Source: Epiperipatus broadwayi
Lineage: Eukaryota; Onychophora; Udeonychophora; Euonychophora; Peripatidae
NCBI GenBank assembly: GCA_028023455.1
Contig: JAQFVV010006203.1
Coordinates: 14,982,348 to 15,046,347 of the forward strand
Reading direction: 5' to 3'
Length of the DNA: 64,000 nucleotides
The number at the start of each line of letters is the position of its first letter. Position 1 is the first letter of the stretch. The notes beneath the pieces are model-generated. The model was not told the DNA's origin. It did no database searches and was given only the letters and a program-made list of their open reading frames with translations. A program made the position numbers and the translations under genes. Below, piece by piece: positions 1-13,096 of the stretch.

Positions 1-2670
1 GTTTTTGTGTTTAAGCTCCTCCTACTTTCTCTAGCTTCCAGCCATCCAGCTTGACCATACAACATTAATTATCCGTTCCCATTGTCCTTTTACTTTGATA
101 CGCAATTTTTAAATTGACACGGTAATTACAAATCTACATTTCTTATCTAATTTCGAATACAATTTAATTACTCTGTACATTTGTGTAATTTAGATTTTAA
201 TTAAAAACACTGATCAAAGGAATGTGACTTTTGATCAGTATTTTTAAACGACTTTGTACAATTTTAAAAAAACTAAAATTCAAACAAATACGCCCGCAAT
301 GAACTTTAAATTAAATTGATATAAATCCACAAACCACGCACACACGAATATTATTTCATGGTTTGTGACATTTATATACGGAATCTTACCTATTGATCTA
401 CAAAACTTAAAATATATAACTAAATTTTTTTTTATTATGACTGAAAATAGACAAATCTCACTGCGGGCAGATAGTGGTTCGAATTACCGTACTTAAAACA
501 CATGAAACGAAGATCGGTTCTTCGATCTGTCTGTTTCAATATATATATATAATTGCACTGCCATGTAATGTCTTCTGATTCTTCATGCTCACAATAGATG
601 GCTTTGGAGGTTAGTGAAAATAATCTAGCAGCATAAATTATCTGTAAGCAGAGATAATCATGTAATGTTTATTGAGTTCAGATTATTAGATCTTCTGTTG
701 TTTAACATTATGGTTTATCTGTTATTACACTTTGATTTAAACTATTTTGATATCAAGTGATATCACTGCTGTTTTATTTTTTACTAAATTTATTATTAAT
801 TACATTATGTAAGTAGATAAAAGTACAAAATGTAAAACATATTTTAGTTTTGAATATATTAAAATTAGATTCAAATAAATACAGTAGATCAATAAATTAA
901 TAGGTTTGATTATCATGGGATTAGTTTTCAGCTTGTCTGTTTTTTTATAGCTATAAGAATATGTTCTGATTATTCTTATTTTATTTTCATGTTTGCCTGT
1001 AAAATGATAACTGAAAAAAGTGTCTGAAGTAAAAAAAGTGAAAAACAATCTTTAATCACTAAATTTTTAAAATCTTCACTATTATTTATTGTTTGCTTAA
1101 ATATTATTAAAGATGATTGACTCAAACATCACTGCAAGAAAGTGAAATGAAAGAGCATTTTGAACTGATGATCAGATCTTGTCACTTGATTATAATACCT
1201 GTATTATCCAACTATTGTTGGGAAGAAGTCTTAGCATATATACATCCAATGCTCTAAATCAATCCACTTAATATTAGAAATTCAAATCCATGTCACTTGC
1301 ATTTACTTCTTGAGTTTAGATCATTTCTACATTTTTATCAGGTTAGCTTTACAATGTAATTTTTTAAAATTCAACTCTATCTTAACGTTGTGACCTTTCT
1401 AGCTTCTATTTAACTTGCAATAAACAGAACTGATTTCTCTACAAAAATATTAAAACAATGGACATATATTTCTATGACTGGTTTCTATTTTATTATGGTA
1501 GGAAGAATTGTCTTCTACTAACCTATTAAATGACCATCATTTATTCTTATTATAATATTCAGACTGTGGCTTGAAAATCTCAAGCACTAAAACAATACTT
1601 CCTACCAGAACTACACCAGTAGTCCAGAAATCAGTTCTGGAATTTGTTTATACTGCCATCTAGTGTCAATTTATTATTTACGTTTACATTGGATTGGTAC
1701 TAAGTGTCATAAGAATTTAATTTCCTCTTCATCTTTCTTTGTAGTTCTCAGTTGTATAACTCAGAATGTCATCCAAAATAACTTAAGATTTTTATTTTAT
1801 TTGTATTTCATGGTCTAATAGTTGGCATTAGTGTTATTTTCTGGACAAGTCATTGTTATATGAGTCAGATGTTTGTTTGTGATTTAGCATTTTAAAGACA
1901 CTTTATAACAACATTTCCTAAATATTTTTATTCTCTGAACATTTTTTTTATCATGAAATATTTATATAATATCAGTAAATATATTTTTTTACCACTTTTC
2001 AAATAATCATGGCAGCAATGATTTTTCTTTTTCTGTTTTCTTGATCTGTGTACTCTAGAATAAATTAAGTATTCATGGCATATTAGGTCACTGTTTTATT
2101 TAAATCATTGTGTATGTTCCATGGGCTATTTGAGTTTATGCCAATATATTAATGAATTTAAAAACAAACAAAAAAAATCATAATAGCATAATCATGGTAT
2201 GCTACAATTATGCAAACTTTATTTATTTTAAAATTATTCAAATTTAAATGGAACTAAATAAATAATTCAATATGGTTTATTGATTCATGAAACTCGTTAA
2301 GTCATACATCACAGAAAATTAATGTTCCATAGAGCACAATTTGGAATATGCTTCTTTACACATTTTCTAGAGGAGTCAGTTTTCAGAAAGAATAATTAGT
2401 CTATAATTTGTACCAGTTCTTTATATTTTTAATTTTATTAAATTGGAAATGATTCTATTTTTTTCCATGTTATATACATCTGTCTCTCACATTTTTTTGA
2501 ATTCAGTCTCACAATTTTCTTTTAAATTATACTTCTTTCATTTGTAATATAATTTAGGTTCTAATAGCAGCTACATCCACCTATTTCAGAGGTGTGTACT
2601 CTAAACTTGAGTAATCAGCAGACACCATCTGGTATCGTGCTATAAAATTACCATCTTCATAATATATTCA
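1..2670. other. non-coding AT-rich stretch
   Basis: I see no exon or recognisable gene here. At about 565-640 there is a copy of a dispersed repeat (a segment containing AGATGGCTTTGGAGG and GTGAAAATAA) that recurs near 24.9 kb. At about 1,645-1,675 there is another short piece of the same broad family (TGCCATCTAGTGTCAAT). Around 475-500 there is a GTGGTTCGAATTACC string resembling a Pol III B box, without a convincing A box. The rest is simple A/T-rich sequence. Confidence 0.5.
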
Positions 2671-2679
2671 TAAGCATAA

Positions 2680-2818
2680 GAGTCCACATGTGAAATGGAT
2701 GGATGAAATCAGGGGTGATATGGCAAAGAGAAGCTAAAGATCAGAGAAGAGGGATTGAACTTAGAGAGACCTTCATCCTGCAGTGAATTGATAATGATTG
2801 ATGATGATGATGATGAGA
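2680..2818 (+). mobile_element. RTE-type LINE 3' tail fragment
   Basis: The plus strand reads approximately RPHVKWMDEIRG in one frame and, after frame breaks, residues like AKRS and RSEK. This matches the C-terminal end of the better preserved copy at 61.1-61.5 kb (RPHVRWIDEIR, then MWKREAKDRR). It ends in a (GATGAT)n tail typical of RTE-clade elements. Only about 140 bp remains, with several frame disruptions, so it is a dead fragment. Confidence 0.7.
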
Positions 2819-2819
2819 A

Positions 2820-4955
2820 TATATAATCTTGTTATTGATATAATTTTTTGTTATCAAGAATAAGAGAATATAGATTTTTCTGCTTTGCTATATGTATATT
2901 AAGTTCTTTGCTTGAAGGAGGACCAGATTAACTAGACATCAAGTACTACGACAAAGCAATAACACTTAACATCATCAGTAATGTCACCGTCTTAACATAA
3001 GTATGCTATTATTTCATTTTCAGAATTACATTACAATCTTTAATGAGCTACATGCTATTAAAATGTGACTGTTCTAGAATATGTATGATAGTCATATGAT
3101 GTATATATTTATAGATTATGAAATTACAGTAATATATTTACATTTGTTAGTATCAGTTCATTGGATTTGAAAATTACTTCATAGTAAATTGAAAGATTTC
3201 ACATTGTTTATTTATATATAATATTTAGTGAATTAAATGTGAAGGTGTTTAAAGCTTTACACTCTTAGGTCAAAATACTTGAGTCTGGCTTATTTATATA
3301 TAAATTTAAACAGAGAGGAAGGTGGAGTCATCTTTTTCTCATAAAATCTCTGCCTTGTGTTTTGACTTGAGAGTTCCTTGTGCAGTCATTATTATATCTG
3401 ATTGCCTGTTATATAAGCATTTTTAAGGTGCATCTGACAAAGGTTTCAGCCTTTCACATTATTACTACTTTGTTCAATAAAAATCTTACAGTTCAATCAA
3501 TAAATTTAAATACTACTTTAATTTTAACCATTAATAATTTTTATTAATTAAAATAAAAATGATTGCGAGTTCTTAGTGGTACTTATCAATAAATATATAT
3601 TTCAAATTTATATTATCATACTTGAAATAAAATTGTCATATTTTATCTATAGGACTAATATTTATTAATCATATACATACATGCAATTTTTCTTGTATTA
3701 ATTGTAAAGTAGTATCTGTTTTATGATAATTGTGTCCATTATATGCTAAAATTGTATAGCTTTTATTGTGTTTTTATAGGTAATTCATCTATCTGGTTGT
3801 ATGATATCAGGATACATACATGTAAATATTTCTTTTTTATTTATATATATATTCCCTTTGGTTCATCTTGGTATTGTGCAGTGTTTCGTTATGGTGGTGG
3901 ATTTTGCTCTTTAATCACATGCATGAATCTTAAACTTTACCAAGTATTGTCTAATTTGTGATTGAATATATTGTATACTATCTCCTGGAATCTATGTCTA
4001 TGTATGTCTATCTACCCATCTCTCTCGATCTTTGTATACGTGTATTTATAATACTATACAATATGGATAAAAGTCTTAAATTAGAATTTAACTTGTGTTA
4101 ATATAACAAATATATACACTCAGTGATGTAACTTTAAATTTCCTCAAAGCTAAAATTCTAAGTGCACTCTTACATGTTGTGCTAATATTCTATTACAAGA
4201 CTTAAATAATATTAACAATTATTAAAAGAATTATCTTTTAATAAGACAATTATAAAATAAAGTTGACATAGAAATCTTAATAATAATTGCATGCTTATTA
4301 ATTAATTGCTCAGGATGTTATTTGATATTCAAGAATTCTAGTGAATTGTTTTGACCATTTAACAATTTTTTTCAATTAATTGAAATTGAGTTTTTCTTTT
4401 TTTATATTAATCAATTAAGAGTGTATCTTGGAACCTGCCATCCTATTACTGTGCTAAATTACACAAACCATTAAAATTATCTTTGTTAATTTTTTGTAAG
4501 TGAACGGGAGGTAGCTGAGGCTTATTTCCGGTTCAGTTACATATAATCTGAGTTATTTATTATTTACACGGATGATTTAAATATTCACACTCCCACTTCT
4601 AGATACTTAAGATTAGCTCTTATAAGTGCATTTGAGTTTGAAAATAAGACGATCGTTCTTATTTTCTCAAAGTTTCTATCTTGTGTCATGAGCGAAAGTA
4701 TCGTTGCAGTTTTAACATCACCGTGTAACGGCGTTAATGAGGAGGGATGACTACGTTCTATATAATTAGACTCTAAACACTGCGCTTGTAAAATTTATTG
4801 AGTAGTGATGATTACTGTATATAATGAATCATAAAATAAAAATATTTGCAGTTAAGTACATACATCTTCATTCTTACAAGTACCCCATTTTGTTTATAAT
4901 TGTCATTATGAATGTAGCCATTCCATCTCTAAAAGAAAAAAAATTAATACCAAGT
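2820..4955. other. non-coding stretch with dispersed repeat
   Basis: No exon was found. Around 2,885-2,950 a segment (AAGTTCTTTGCTTGAAGG and following) resembles one at about 31,690-31,745, so it is a dispersed repeat of unknown family. A slightly GC-richer stretch at about 4,500-4,800 contains no reading frame I can support. Confidence 0.4.
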
Positions 4956-5097
4956 TAGGGGAAAATTTTCTTGCATTGGTGGTCAAGAGGTCAGCGTGAC
5001 TGCCTTGCACTTGCAGGCAGTTGCCCGGGTTGCGGGTTCGCGTCCCGGCCGATGCTATGGCACTTAAAAAAAAAAAAAAAAAAGATAGGGGAAAATT
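4956..5097 (+). mobile_element. young tRNA-derived SINE with perfect 12-bp target duplication
   Basis: Positions 4,973-5,055 fold like a tRNA. The ends GCATTGG and CCGATGC form a 7-bp acceptor stem with one G-T pair. A textbook Pol III A box (TGGTCAAGAGG) lies at its expected place, and a B box (GGTTCGCGTCC, one deviation from consensus) lies near the 3' end. The 83-nt length suggests a tRNA with a long variable arm. A short unique tail and a run of A's follow. TAGGGGAAAATT occurs at 4,956-4,967 and again at 5,086-5,097, a perfect target-site duplication from retroposition. The A tail and duplication make this a SINE rather than a functional tRNA gene. Confidence 0.85.
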
Positions 5098-6737
5098 GAA
5101 AATGAAGAAAATTGCGATGTGTCTTACTAAAAAATGGAAAAGAAAAGCACATGATAACTGCGTCCTGCATTAATTCAAATGATAGAAGATAATAATAACA
5201 AAGACAATGGAAGAGAGTGATTGAAAGAATAGTGAAAGTTAATTCATTTATAAATATTAATTAATAATAGCAATTGACGTAAGCTAAAAAACTTCAAATT
5301 TTTATTCACATTTCATTCAAAACGTATATTCTTCATTAAATAGATACAGATGAGTGTACAATAAATAAATGGAAAGATGCTTAGATGGGTGAATGCATAA
5401 AGAAATGGTTTAACTTTATTATCAATGAAAATATATATGATTCAGCAAATGGGAAATTTCAAAATTAAATACTTATGCATTTCCAACTTAATAAGAACAG
5501 TAATAGTAATATTCAGAGTAGACATATTAATTAATAATTCCAAACAATGATAATTTTTTGACAAGGTCTCAGTGTTTTTATTTATTATACATTATATATA
5601 CATAATCCGTATCTGTCAGTTCTTTACTCATTGGATTTATGTTTGCAGTATTAGATAATATAAAAAGTAATGGATTAGTGCTTAAGAGATCATGCAATGT
5701 TCGAGAATCAAAGTAACATATAGAATTTTGTTCTGAAAATCTTTTAATTCTATAGTTTGTTGCATTAACACCACAGTATTAATAGGATACTGTAATCAGC
5801 ACTGTATTTTTTCTTGTTAGTGCTATTTATACACCCAAACAATATATATACACAGTAAAAGATAATTTACAAAGCAAAAGAAAAGCAGTTTGTTATTAAC
5901 GTTTTTGCAAGCTATTTTAAAATATTTACATTTTAACAAAATATATTTGTATCTCTAACATTAGTCATTTCTCTCTTTCAGAGTCAATTCTATAAACATA
6001 AGTAATCAACTGACACTAGATGGCAGTGCAACCATGATCCTACAGTGATGTAATTGGTTTATTGGATTTTTGTTTTGTCCCTAAACCTTATTATGTGTTG
6101 TGCAGACAAATATCGATATAAGCTGGACATGTGACCTTTTTTTTTTAAAAAAAAATTTCTTTTAGAGCCAATTATAAAAGTGCATAAAGCAATGATATAT
6201 ATATATAAGTGAATGATAATATAAAATAAATTATATTGAAGAGCTAAAGTTGTTATAAAAAATGGTAGTTGTGACTTAAGCCAATGTGGCCGCTTAATAG
6301 CAGTGTTTCTCTGGAAAAGCACAGAAATATGCCATTTATGTGACCCAACTTATAGCCTATAGAACAGTTCTGTTCATATTAGCCGTTATCAGGCCTAGAT
6401 GGCATTGCACAGTGCTTCGTGTCACTATGGAAATAGCGCACCCTTCACAGATCGCTACCATAGGATGTGAGGGTGTATGGAATTCAACTGGCCATAAGTG
6501 TTTTTATATGCATTGGAAGTAACGATCTTATACCTTACCTGATGTACTATTATATACTAATAATTGTAAGCCTGTTGCGCATTTCCCTACACATCTTGAA
6601 AGTTGAAAACAATTGCAAAAAGGTATGTCCCAGAACCATTTCACGTAAGTCATGTGAAAAGGCACGTTTGCAGGAGACCAGCTACAAGAATAATGAAATG
6701 GCTGTCGTACGTTGTTTTGGAAATCATAATCTTGGTT
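5098..6737. other. non-coding stretch
   Basis: No exon is supported. At about 6,005-6,035 there is a copy of the dispersed motif AGTAATCAACTGACACTAGA, followed by TGGCAGTGC. From about 6,350 the base composition becomes GC-richer and two open frames of 60 and 123 codons appear, but they run into a repeated non-coding unit and resemble no family known to me. Confidence 0.4.
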
Positions 6738-6925
6738 TACTCAGAGTAGTGCATATATTGGCCGATCCTTCCGATCGACAAAACTATCAGACACCCCCCT
6801 CCCCATGCACATTCCAGCGCTATGCGCAGAAAGCTTGATTTGATCAGACTAGTGCATGCATTGCTAATCCGAAGGATCGGTAAAACCATCGGACCCCCCC
6901 GCATGCCAGCGCTACACGCTGAAAT
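6738..6925. repeat. two-unit GC-rich direct repeat
   Basis: Two diverged units of about 100 and 87 bp follow each other (6,738-6,838 and 6,839-6,925). Each contains TAGTGCAT, a palindromic core around CCGATC/GATCGG, AAAAC.ATC..AC followed by a run of C's, and a CCAGCGCTA segment. They stand out sharply from the AT-rich surroundings. The function is unknown; satellite-like or transposon-internal repeats are both possible. Confidence 0.6.
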
Positions 6926-8424
6926 GTATAATGTAATTAAAAAATGTAATTTAGAAAATAATGTTGGTTCGTAAATTTTTTAAAAATACTTTGAAAAATT
7001 GTCCGAGAACAGAAAGCAAAAAAATATCGTCCCGATAATTTTACATTTCGTTATTTTTGCAAGCAACAACACTATCGAGTGACCACATTGGGCATAAGTC
7101 ATAACAAACAAAAGGTCTAATGTTAAAAGTTAAATGCAGTTTTGCATTGCAATCTTTCACCATATTGGTGAGGTTTATGTAGTGGTATGTAGAAGAATAT
7201 AGGGGGAAAAAAGGTTAATAAAAAGTCAGATGATTAAGGGTTATATAAAAGTTAATAACAGTTTTCATAAAAATTTTTGTTTGTGTATCATTCTTATGTT
7301 TGGAAATTTTCCTTCATCACTTTTTGTGCATCAACAGATGGTTTCTGAATCCCTTCTCTAAAAGATGGGACTATTTGAGAATCTGTAAAAGGAAATATTT
7401 TTATCTCAACATATATGGCATTTTCATTTGAAAATGTCAGCACCATAAACAGACTATCCCTGCTTCTAACTATTATATGAGCTCACCAAACATTTTGTTT
7501 TTCTTACATTAATAAATTAAATGCTTACTACATGTAGTAATTTTAAGTATTTTATTTATTCACAATATATTAATTTTAAGTATTTTATTTATTCACAATA
7601 TATTTGTATAATAATTAATTTTGATCAAAATTCTGTTATATGTTTCTACAATTTTATATAGAAAGAACTCGTGATGTATTGATTAATATATTCACATACA
7701 ATTGGAAATTTTAAGCCTAAGATTTGTCTTTCAGGGAAATGGCCCAAAACCATTCAATAAGCTATCTAATATTAGTTACTAAATGGATACATAACAGTTA
7801 CAAAGTAAAATGAGGACAGAAAGAATGCCTTCTTCTTTATCTTGTAGATGTAAGTGGTTTCCTCTATGCTCTAGGGAGAACTGCTGAAAATAGGCCTTTG
7901 TCCTGCAGCAGGCTACTTAAAGGCTGTTTTCACACTATTTATATATAAATGATAATAATTTAAAGGGATTTTTCCATGAATTTTATAGTTGTGTTCATCC
8001 ATGATATAATGAATTCAAGTACCAGTCAAATATAGGCTTTGCAAACTGAAATTACACCATCTATTAGTAAATCTGTCTGAACTACTTTGAAAGTGAATAA
8101 GCTTTTAATATATAATGCAAGATTAAATAAAGTTATAGTTCAGATAGTAATACTTTATATATGTGAAAACCAGAAAAACTATAATTTTCCCAAATATTCT
8201 CATAATCACTTAAGATTTTCCCCATAAAGAGTTATTTATTTTAAATAAAAGATTTTCATGGTCTTAGGTTTGACTATTATATAATAGAGCAAAATAGTAA
8301 TTAAAAATAGGCATTGCAAACTGAAATTATGCCATCTAGTAGTCTAAAAAAAATAATCAAATGATTTGTTTCTCAGGAGTTCATTTTAAGTTTGATTACC
8401 AGAAGTAATACTTCCGAGCTGTAA
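6926..8424. other. non-coding stretch with tandem and dispersed repeats
   Basis: It contains an exact 33-bp tandem duplication at 7,538-7,603 and an RTE-like 3' tail at about 7,810-7,940 (the sense strand includes GCCTTTGTCCTGCAGCAGG). It also holds part of a direct duplication (8,033-8,173 related to 8,306-8,340 and 8,478-8,592). I see no coding exon. Confidence 0.5.
7538..7603. repeat. 33-bp exact tandem duplication
   Basis: The 33-bp segment starting TAATTTTAAGTATTTTATTT occurs twice head to tail, at 7,538-7,570 and 7,571-7,603, with no difference. This indicates a recent slippage or short tandem duplication event. Confidence 0.9.
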
Positions 8425-8492
8425 TCCATGAATCTTGATCTCTAGAAGTCCACTATTCTACCACTGCTTTGAACTATATGCAAGACTGTATT
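8425..8492 (-). mobile_element. decayed tRNA-derived SINE head
   Basis: Read on the minus strand, the segment has GCAGTGGTAGAATAGTGGAC, like a Pol III A-box region, and a weak B-box-like AGATTCATGG about 25 bases later. The segment at 16,180-16,242 (minus) aligns with it, so it is one dispersed SINE family. It is diverged, with no clear tail or target duplication. Confidence 0.4.
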
Positions 8493-9018
8493 AATCTGAA
8501 TTACTTTAAACCAAAAGTAAATTCGCTTTTCTTTATTACCAAAGATTTAAGAGTCATAGTTCAGTCCATAATACTTTATATATGTGAAAAGGTCTCAATA
8601 AGAGATGAATGCAAGGTTGATAATTAAATGATTGTAAATATAATTAGTTGTTTGTTTCAATCTTATTTAGATTGATTATTATACTAAGTATATATATCTA
8701 TAACAATATTGCGGACAAATAATTTTTATATTGAATATTTGACCATTGTATATACGTGAAAAATTGGAAATGTAACATTGCCACATTTTTTTTTTTAGTC
8801 AAATTAAACTCTCCTATCAAAAGTTATAGATTTTAAATAATTTCATTTTGCAGTGCCTACTTTTAACTTTGCTTCACTACACTATAGCTAAAACATTTAT
8901 AAAAATACCTAGAAAAAGTCCATTAAATTTTTATCATGAGAATCTTCCATTTAATTAATTATATAAATAGGTTTCAACTTTATTACAAATTGAGAAGCAT
9001 AAGTATGTAAAATATATA

Positions 9019-9505
9019 TCATCATCATCATCAACCATTATCAATCTACTGCGGAATGGTCTCTCCAAGTTCCATCCATCTCTAATCTTTAGCATCTCTT
9101 CTCCACATAACCCCTGCACACTTTCTTATTTCATCTATCCATCTCACATATGGTCTCTTTCTGGGTCTTTTACAATCTCTTGGTATCCAGTTTAAGATTT
9201 CAATTGTCCATCTGTTATCATTTCTTCTAGCAATATGTCCAGCCCAACTCTACTTCAGTCTTTTAATTTTTTCAATGAGGTCAGTAACACCTGTTTATTC
9301 TCTTACCCATATATTGCATTTTCGATCTCTTCTTTTTACTCCCAACATGCATCTTTCCATACTTCCTTGAGTGGTCTGAAGTCTCAGTATTGCTCTTCTA
9401 TTAAGTGTCCAAGTCTCAGATTCATAAGTAAGAACTGGTAAAATACATTTATTAAAAACCTTCCTTTTCAAACACATAGACATATTTTCTTTTAGTATCA
9501 AGTTA
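9019..9505 (-). mobile_element. RTE-type LINE 3' fragment (C-terminal region of the reverse transcriptase polyprotein)
   Basis: The minus strand encodes CLKRKVFNKCILPVLTY, then ETWTLNRRAI, LQTTQ, MERCMLGVKRRDRK and NIWVRE. This is the conserved block downstream of the reverse transcriptase in RTE-clade elements. The reading frame then breaks, but the nucleotide similarity to the copy at 61.10-61.51 kb continues to the 3' end at about 9,019, which carries a (GATGAT)n tail. The fragment is 5'-truncated, as is usual for LINE insertions. It is not a host gene. Confidence 0.85.
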
Positions 9506-11120
9506 TACAGTTATATTTTCATCGACATTTCCTAATTGACAAAATAATCCTACACTGCAGTAGAAGTAACAACTGTAGATTTAGAATAGATTATAGCCAG
9601 TTTCATAGCATGGGCATGCAATATATGTTTGATGGCAAGGTTATTAATTTGAACCAAAAAAATATAATACAGAACATCTTCGCTCCTAGATTTACACTAA
9701 TGATTATACTATTTTGCAATTTCAAAGAATGATCTACAGAATGTTTTTAATTTTTAAATGCAATATATAAAAACTTTGGTTTAATAATTAATCTCAAAAA
9801 AATTAATCCAGATACTTTATCAACCAGTGATGGAATAAAAATTTGACCAACTTTAGTCTTGGATGGTTGTCAGCTTGGCAATGTGTGTTTATATATGTCT
9901 TTGAAGTTTGATAGACAAAAAGGTAGAAATAGAAGTTATAGTACAGGGCAGATTCTGTTGTGTTACTGCTGCATTTAACTAGTTAAAATATATTTCACCA
10001 TTATTGTATATAAGATGAAAGTGAAATGTAATTCTTCTTTTTGATATACATAACAAAAGTACTGAAAATTTTCATTTGATTTTTTTGTAATATTATGAAA
10101 ATATGGCAAGATTGTAAGACCAATTAGAATATCCTTTGACTGACTTAATGCAATATTAAATTTACCATTATAAAGGATATTTTGTTTAGATTGAGCACTT
10201 GAAGCAGATGAAGAATAGATTTCATTAAAAAGAAATTGATAACAAATTGTCATCCACTATTTACAGTACTTCACAAGTACTCTAAAGGGGTGCAATATAA
10301 CAGGATATAGCTGAGAATTGAATAAAATGGAGGATTACAATTAAGCAAGATTTTGGAGTTTTTCAGAAATCAAATTTTCCTGCAGAAGATATTAAAAACA
10401 CCTTTGTAAAATGTCATATGATTAGGTGAAAGTACCAGTGTATGATAATATGTGAATATACTTATGGTTTAGTGGGAGGCAGCCAAAGGAAAATAAAAAA
10501 TAAATTTTGCAATAAAAAATACTTGGTGTATTTGTAATTAAGATGGCTATAATCATTTTCAAGTGATGAATAATGATGATAATAACATTTATATAAATCT
10601 TTCTTTTATACAATAATTGTAAATTTTATTTTACATTTAAAAAATTGATATTTTAAAGCCTACTACTGTTTAAATAAATATAAAAATATCTCAAATTCCC
10701 AGCTCATGCAATGCTTTTCAGGAGTATCTACATATACTATTCCAAAGCTGCCCCCTGTTGTAAGTTTGAATAATCACTTTTGCCAGTATTTATTAAATTC
10801 CTATCTATATGGATTCATCATCTTTCATCTGAATTTTTTTTGGTAATTGGATCTAAGGTAAAGTTTTAACTTAAAAAAAAAAAGTGCTTCCAGATAGTTA
10901 TCAATGCACTATAAAGATCTTATTAAACATGAATATAACTGAAAGAATTTTTTTTTTTCATTAATTTGCAAATTATTTTTACAATGAACAGAGCATAATT
11001 AGGATTTTTGGGTCCCTATGAAACAGTTTTAAAAAGGGCTATTTGTATTATCTATAATAGATGAATTTATTTTGAAGAAATATATTTAATAAAAAGGGCC
11101 TTGGGTATGTGATAACTCAC
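9506..11120. other. non-coding AT-rich stretch
   Basis: Open frames of 92 codons (about 9,975-10,253, minus) and 63 codons (about 10,422-10,613, minus) are of the composition expected by chance in this sequence. They show no motif or splice context I recognise. No gene is supported. Confidence 0.45.
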
Positions 11121-11124
11121 TTTC

Positions 11125-11835
11125 TTAATAATCATTTGGTCTATATTTATCCTCCCACAACTTCATTATTTGTACCCTTTCTGCTTGTAAGCATTTACAT
11201 TCTATTAGCCAATGCCTAATATTTTCCATGCATTCCTTACATAACATGCAGACTAAATCACCCACATTTCTCCATTTATGTGTATATTCCCTTGTTGTTA
11301 GTGATCCTGTTCTAGCCTTAAATAGTAAACTACTTTCCTTGCTAGTATCATAAATTAGCTCACACTCAATATTCTATATATTTAAATTCTTTTTACTCTC
11401 CATACTAGTTCTCTATCTCCCTATTTTGTATTAATATATCTATTATTCTATCTCAGTCTTTGCCATTATAACATTCAACAATCCTTCTAACACAAACATC
11501 CCACCCTTTGTACAAGTATACTGACACAATCTTTATCCAAATCTTCTGCATTCCTTACTATCTTACTCATCCATCTTGCCCTTTATTTATAACCCAATTA
11601 AATACTATTTTGGCTATTCTCTTACTATCCATAAATTGCAAGCTACCAAACATTTTCATCTTTTTGCATCACTCATATAGAAATTTGACCATCCCATTTC
11701 TCGTTGAATTGCATTGCCATTGTTTTGCAATAGTGACACCACTGGCAATTATCAGCATCTTAGGTTGTAGATCAACTAATGCGTTTTTATTTTCTCTAAC
11801 AAAAAAAAAAAAATATGGAGTGAAGATTTGATATC
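11125..11835 (-). mobile_element. non-LTR retrotransposon 3' fragment, second family
   Basis: Read on the minus strand the segment aligns at nucleotide level with the element at 52.9-54.7 kb. It includes a zinc-knuckle-like end CMLCKECMENIRHWLIEC (C..C...E...H....C), which is typical of the C-terminus of several LINE clades. The frame is interrupted by stops and shifts. It is a truncated, dead copy. Confidence 0.7.
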
Positions 11836-12401
11836 CCAATTAAGGCCTTTAATACTATCTCCACCAAAGATTATAGAAAGTAAATATTTTTCTATATTGC
11901 TGCATTAAACTAATTACAGTAACAAAAGAAGTGGACGAATATAATAATTTTTTCACTTAATATCAAGGTAAAGTACTTATTGGCTCAATGCTCATAGAAA
12001 TTGCATTAAGTTACAATAGTAATTTGTATTTTTACAATCATTTCATCATTACTCATATGATCATTCCAGAATAACTTGAAATTCAACAATTAAATATCCA
12101 TTTGTTATTTTTTGATGATTGATTTGGATATGGGCTGTCTACCTGAAAAAAAATATCCAAGATTCACAAAAACAGGACCTGAACTCCAAATTATCGATGT
12201 AATATGTGGGGCATGCACCTCTGGACCATGAGATCTTTAAGGTAATAGTATGGATTGATATTAATGAATTGGTGAGAATATTTTTTTTCACCTGGATTAT
12301 TTCTAATATTTTAAAAAAAGATGGATCTGTTAATTTGTGCAGCAGTCTATGTTCTACTATTTATGCAATCCACATTTTGGCCAAATGTGAAAGTTAAATG
12401 G

Positions 12402-12498
12402 ATTTTTCCTTTGTTAGAGGTTTTTCTGATAAGTTTTTTTTTTTTTAGAATTAAAAAAAAAAAAAACTTATCAGAAAAACCTCTAACAAAGGAAAAAT
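12402..12498. repeat. perfect 97-bp hairpin (inverted repeat with T/A tracts)
   Basis: The 31-base arm at 12,403-12,433 is repeated as an exact reverse complement at 12,467-12,497. The arms are separated by a T13 tract, a 6-base loop (AGAATT) and an A14 tract, so the whole segment can form a stem of about 45 bp. Perfect arms in otherwise decaying sequence mean a recent event, such as template switching, or an assembly artefact. No transposon signature flanks it. Confidence 0.9.
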
Positions 12499-13096
12499 TC
12501 AAAAGGTATTATATGTATGATATCATACTCTAATTTATTAACTTTTCATCACTCTCTATTTGGATAAATTTCCAGTAACTAGAAATTAGTTCATGAATTT
12601 GGATCCTGCATTACTATCTAGTGTTTATTGATTACTCACATGTACTTCAAAAATTCACAATTTAAAATTTATTGAGTCCATTTGTTTTTCTATTGGGATT
12701 TCTAAAGTAACAACACATCCCAGTTGCTCCAGAAAAATTGTTCACATTTTATTTATAAACAATACTGCAGCATATAAAATCTCTGAACAATTGCATTTAA
12801 AATTCTAATTTTCTTTTATATATGATCTGTAGATGTTCATATTGATTTTGGCCTTCAACATTATCATATTTTGTTTTGTAGAAGATATATTTCTAACATA
12901 TGCAAGAATTTAGATAGGGATTCTGTGATTATTATTTTCTCCCATAGATAATATGAAAACCTGCTGCATAAAACCCAAAGACTCAAGAAACTGAAATAAT
13001 TTTATATCGTTTTTGGCCTGATAATTCCATGGAAGAAAATAGTTGATCATTCATAGCTGGTATGCAAAACAAATACTTTATTTCCTCTACTAGATC

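Noticed and set aside
6467-6838. 123-codon plus-strand open frame
   Set aside because: Its 3' end runs through the GC-rich duplicated repeat unit, there is no splice or promoter context, and the protein resembles nothing known to me.
9975-10253. 92-codon minus-strand open frame
   Set aside because: Composition is that of random AT-rich DNA. There are no motifs, and no splice sites or neighbours that would support a gene.
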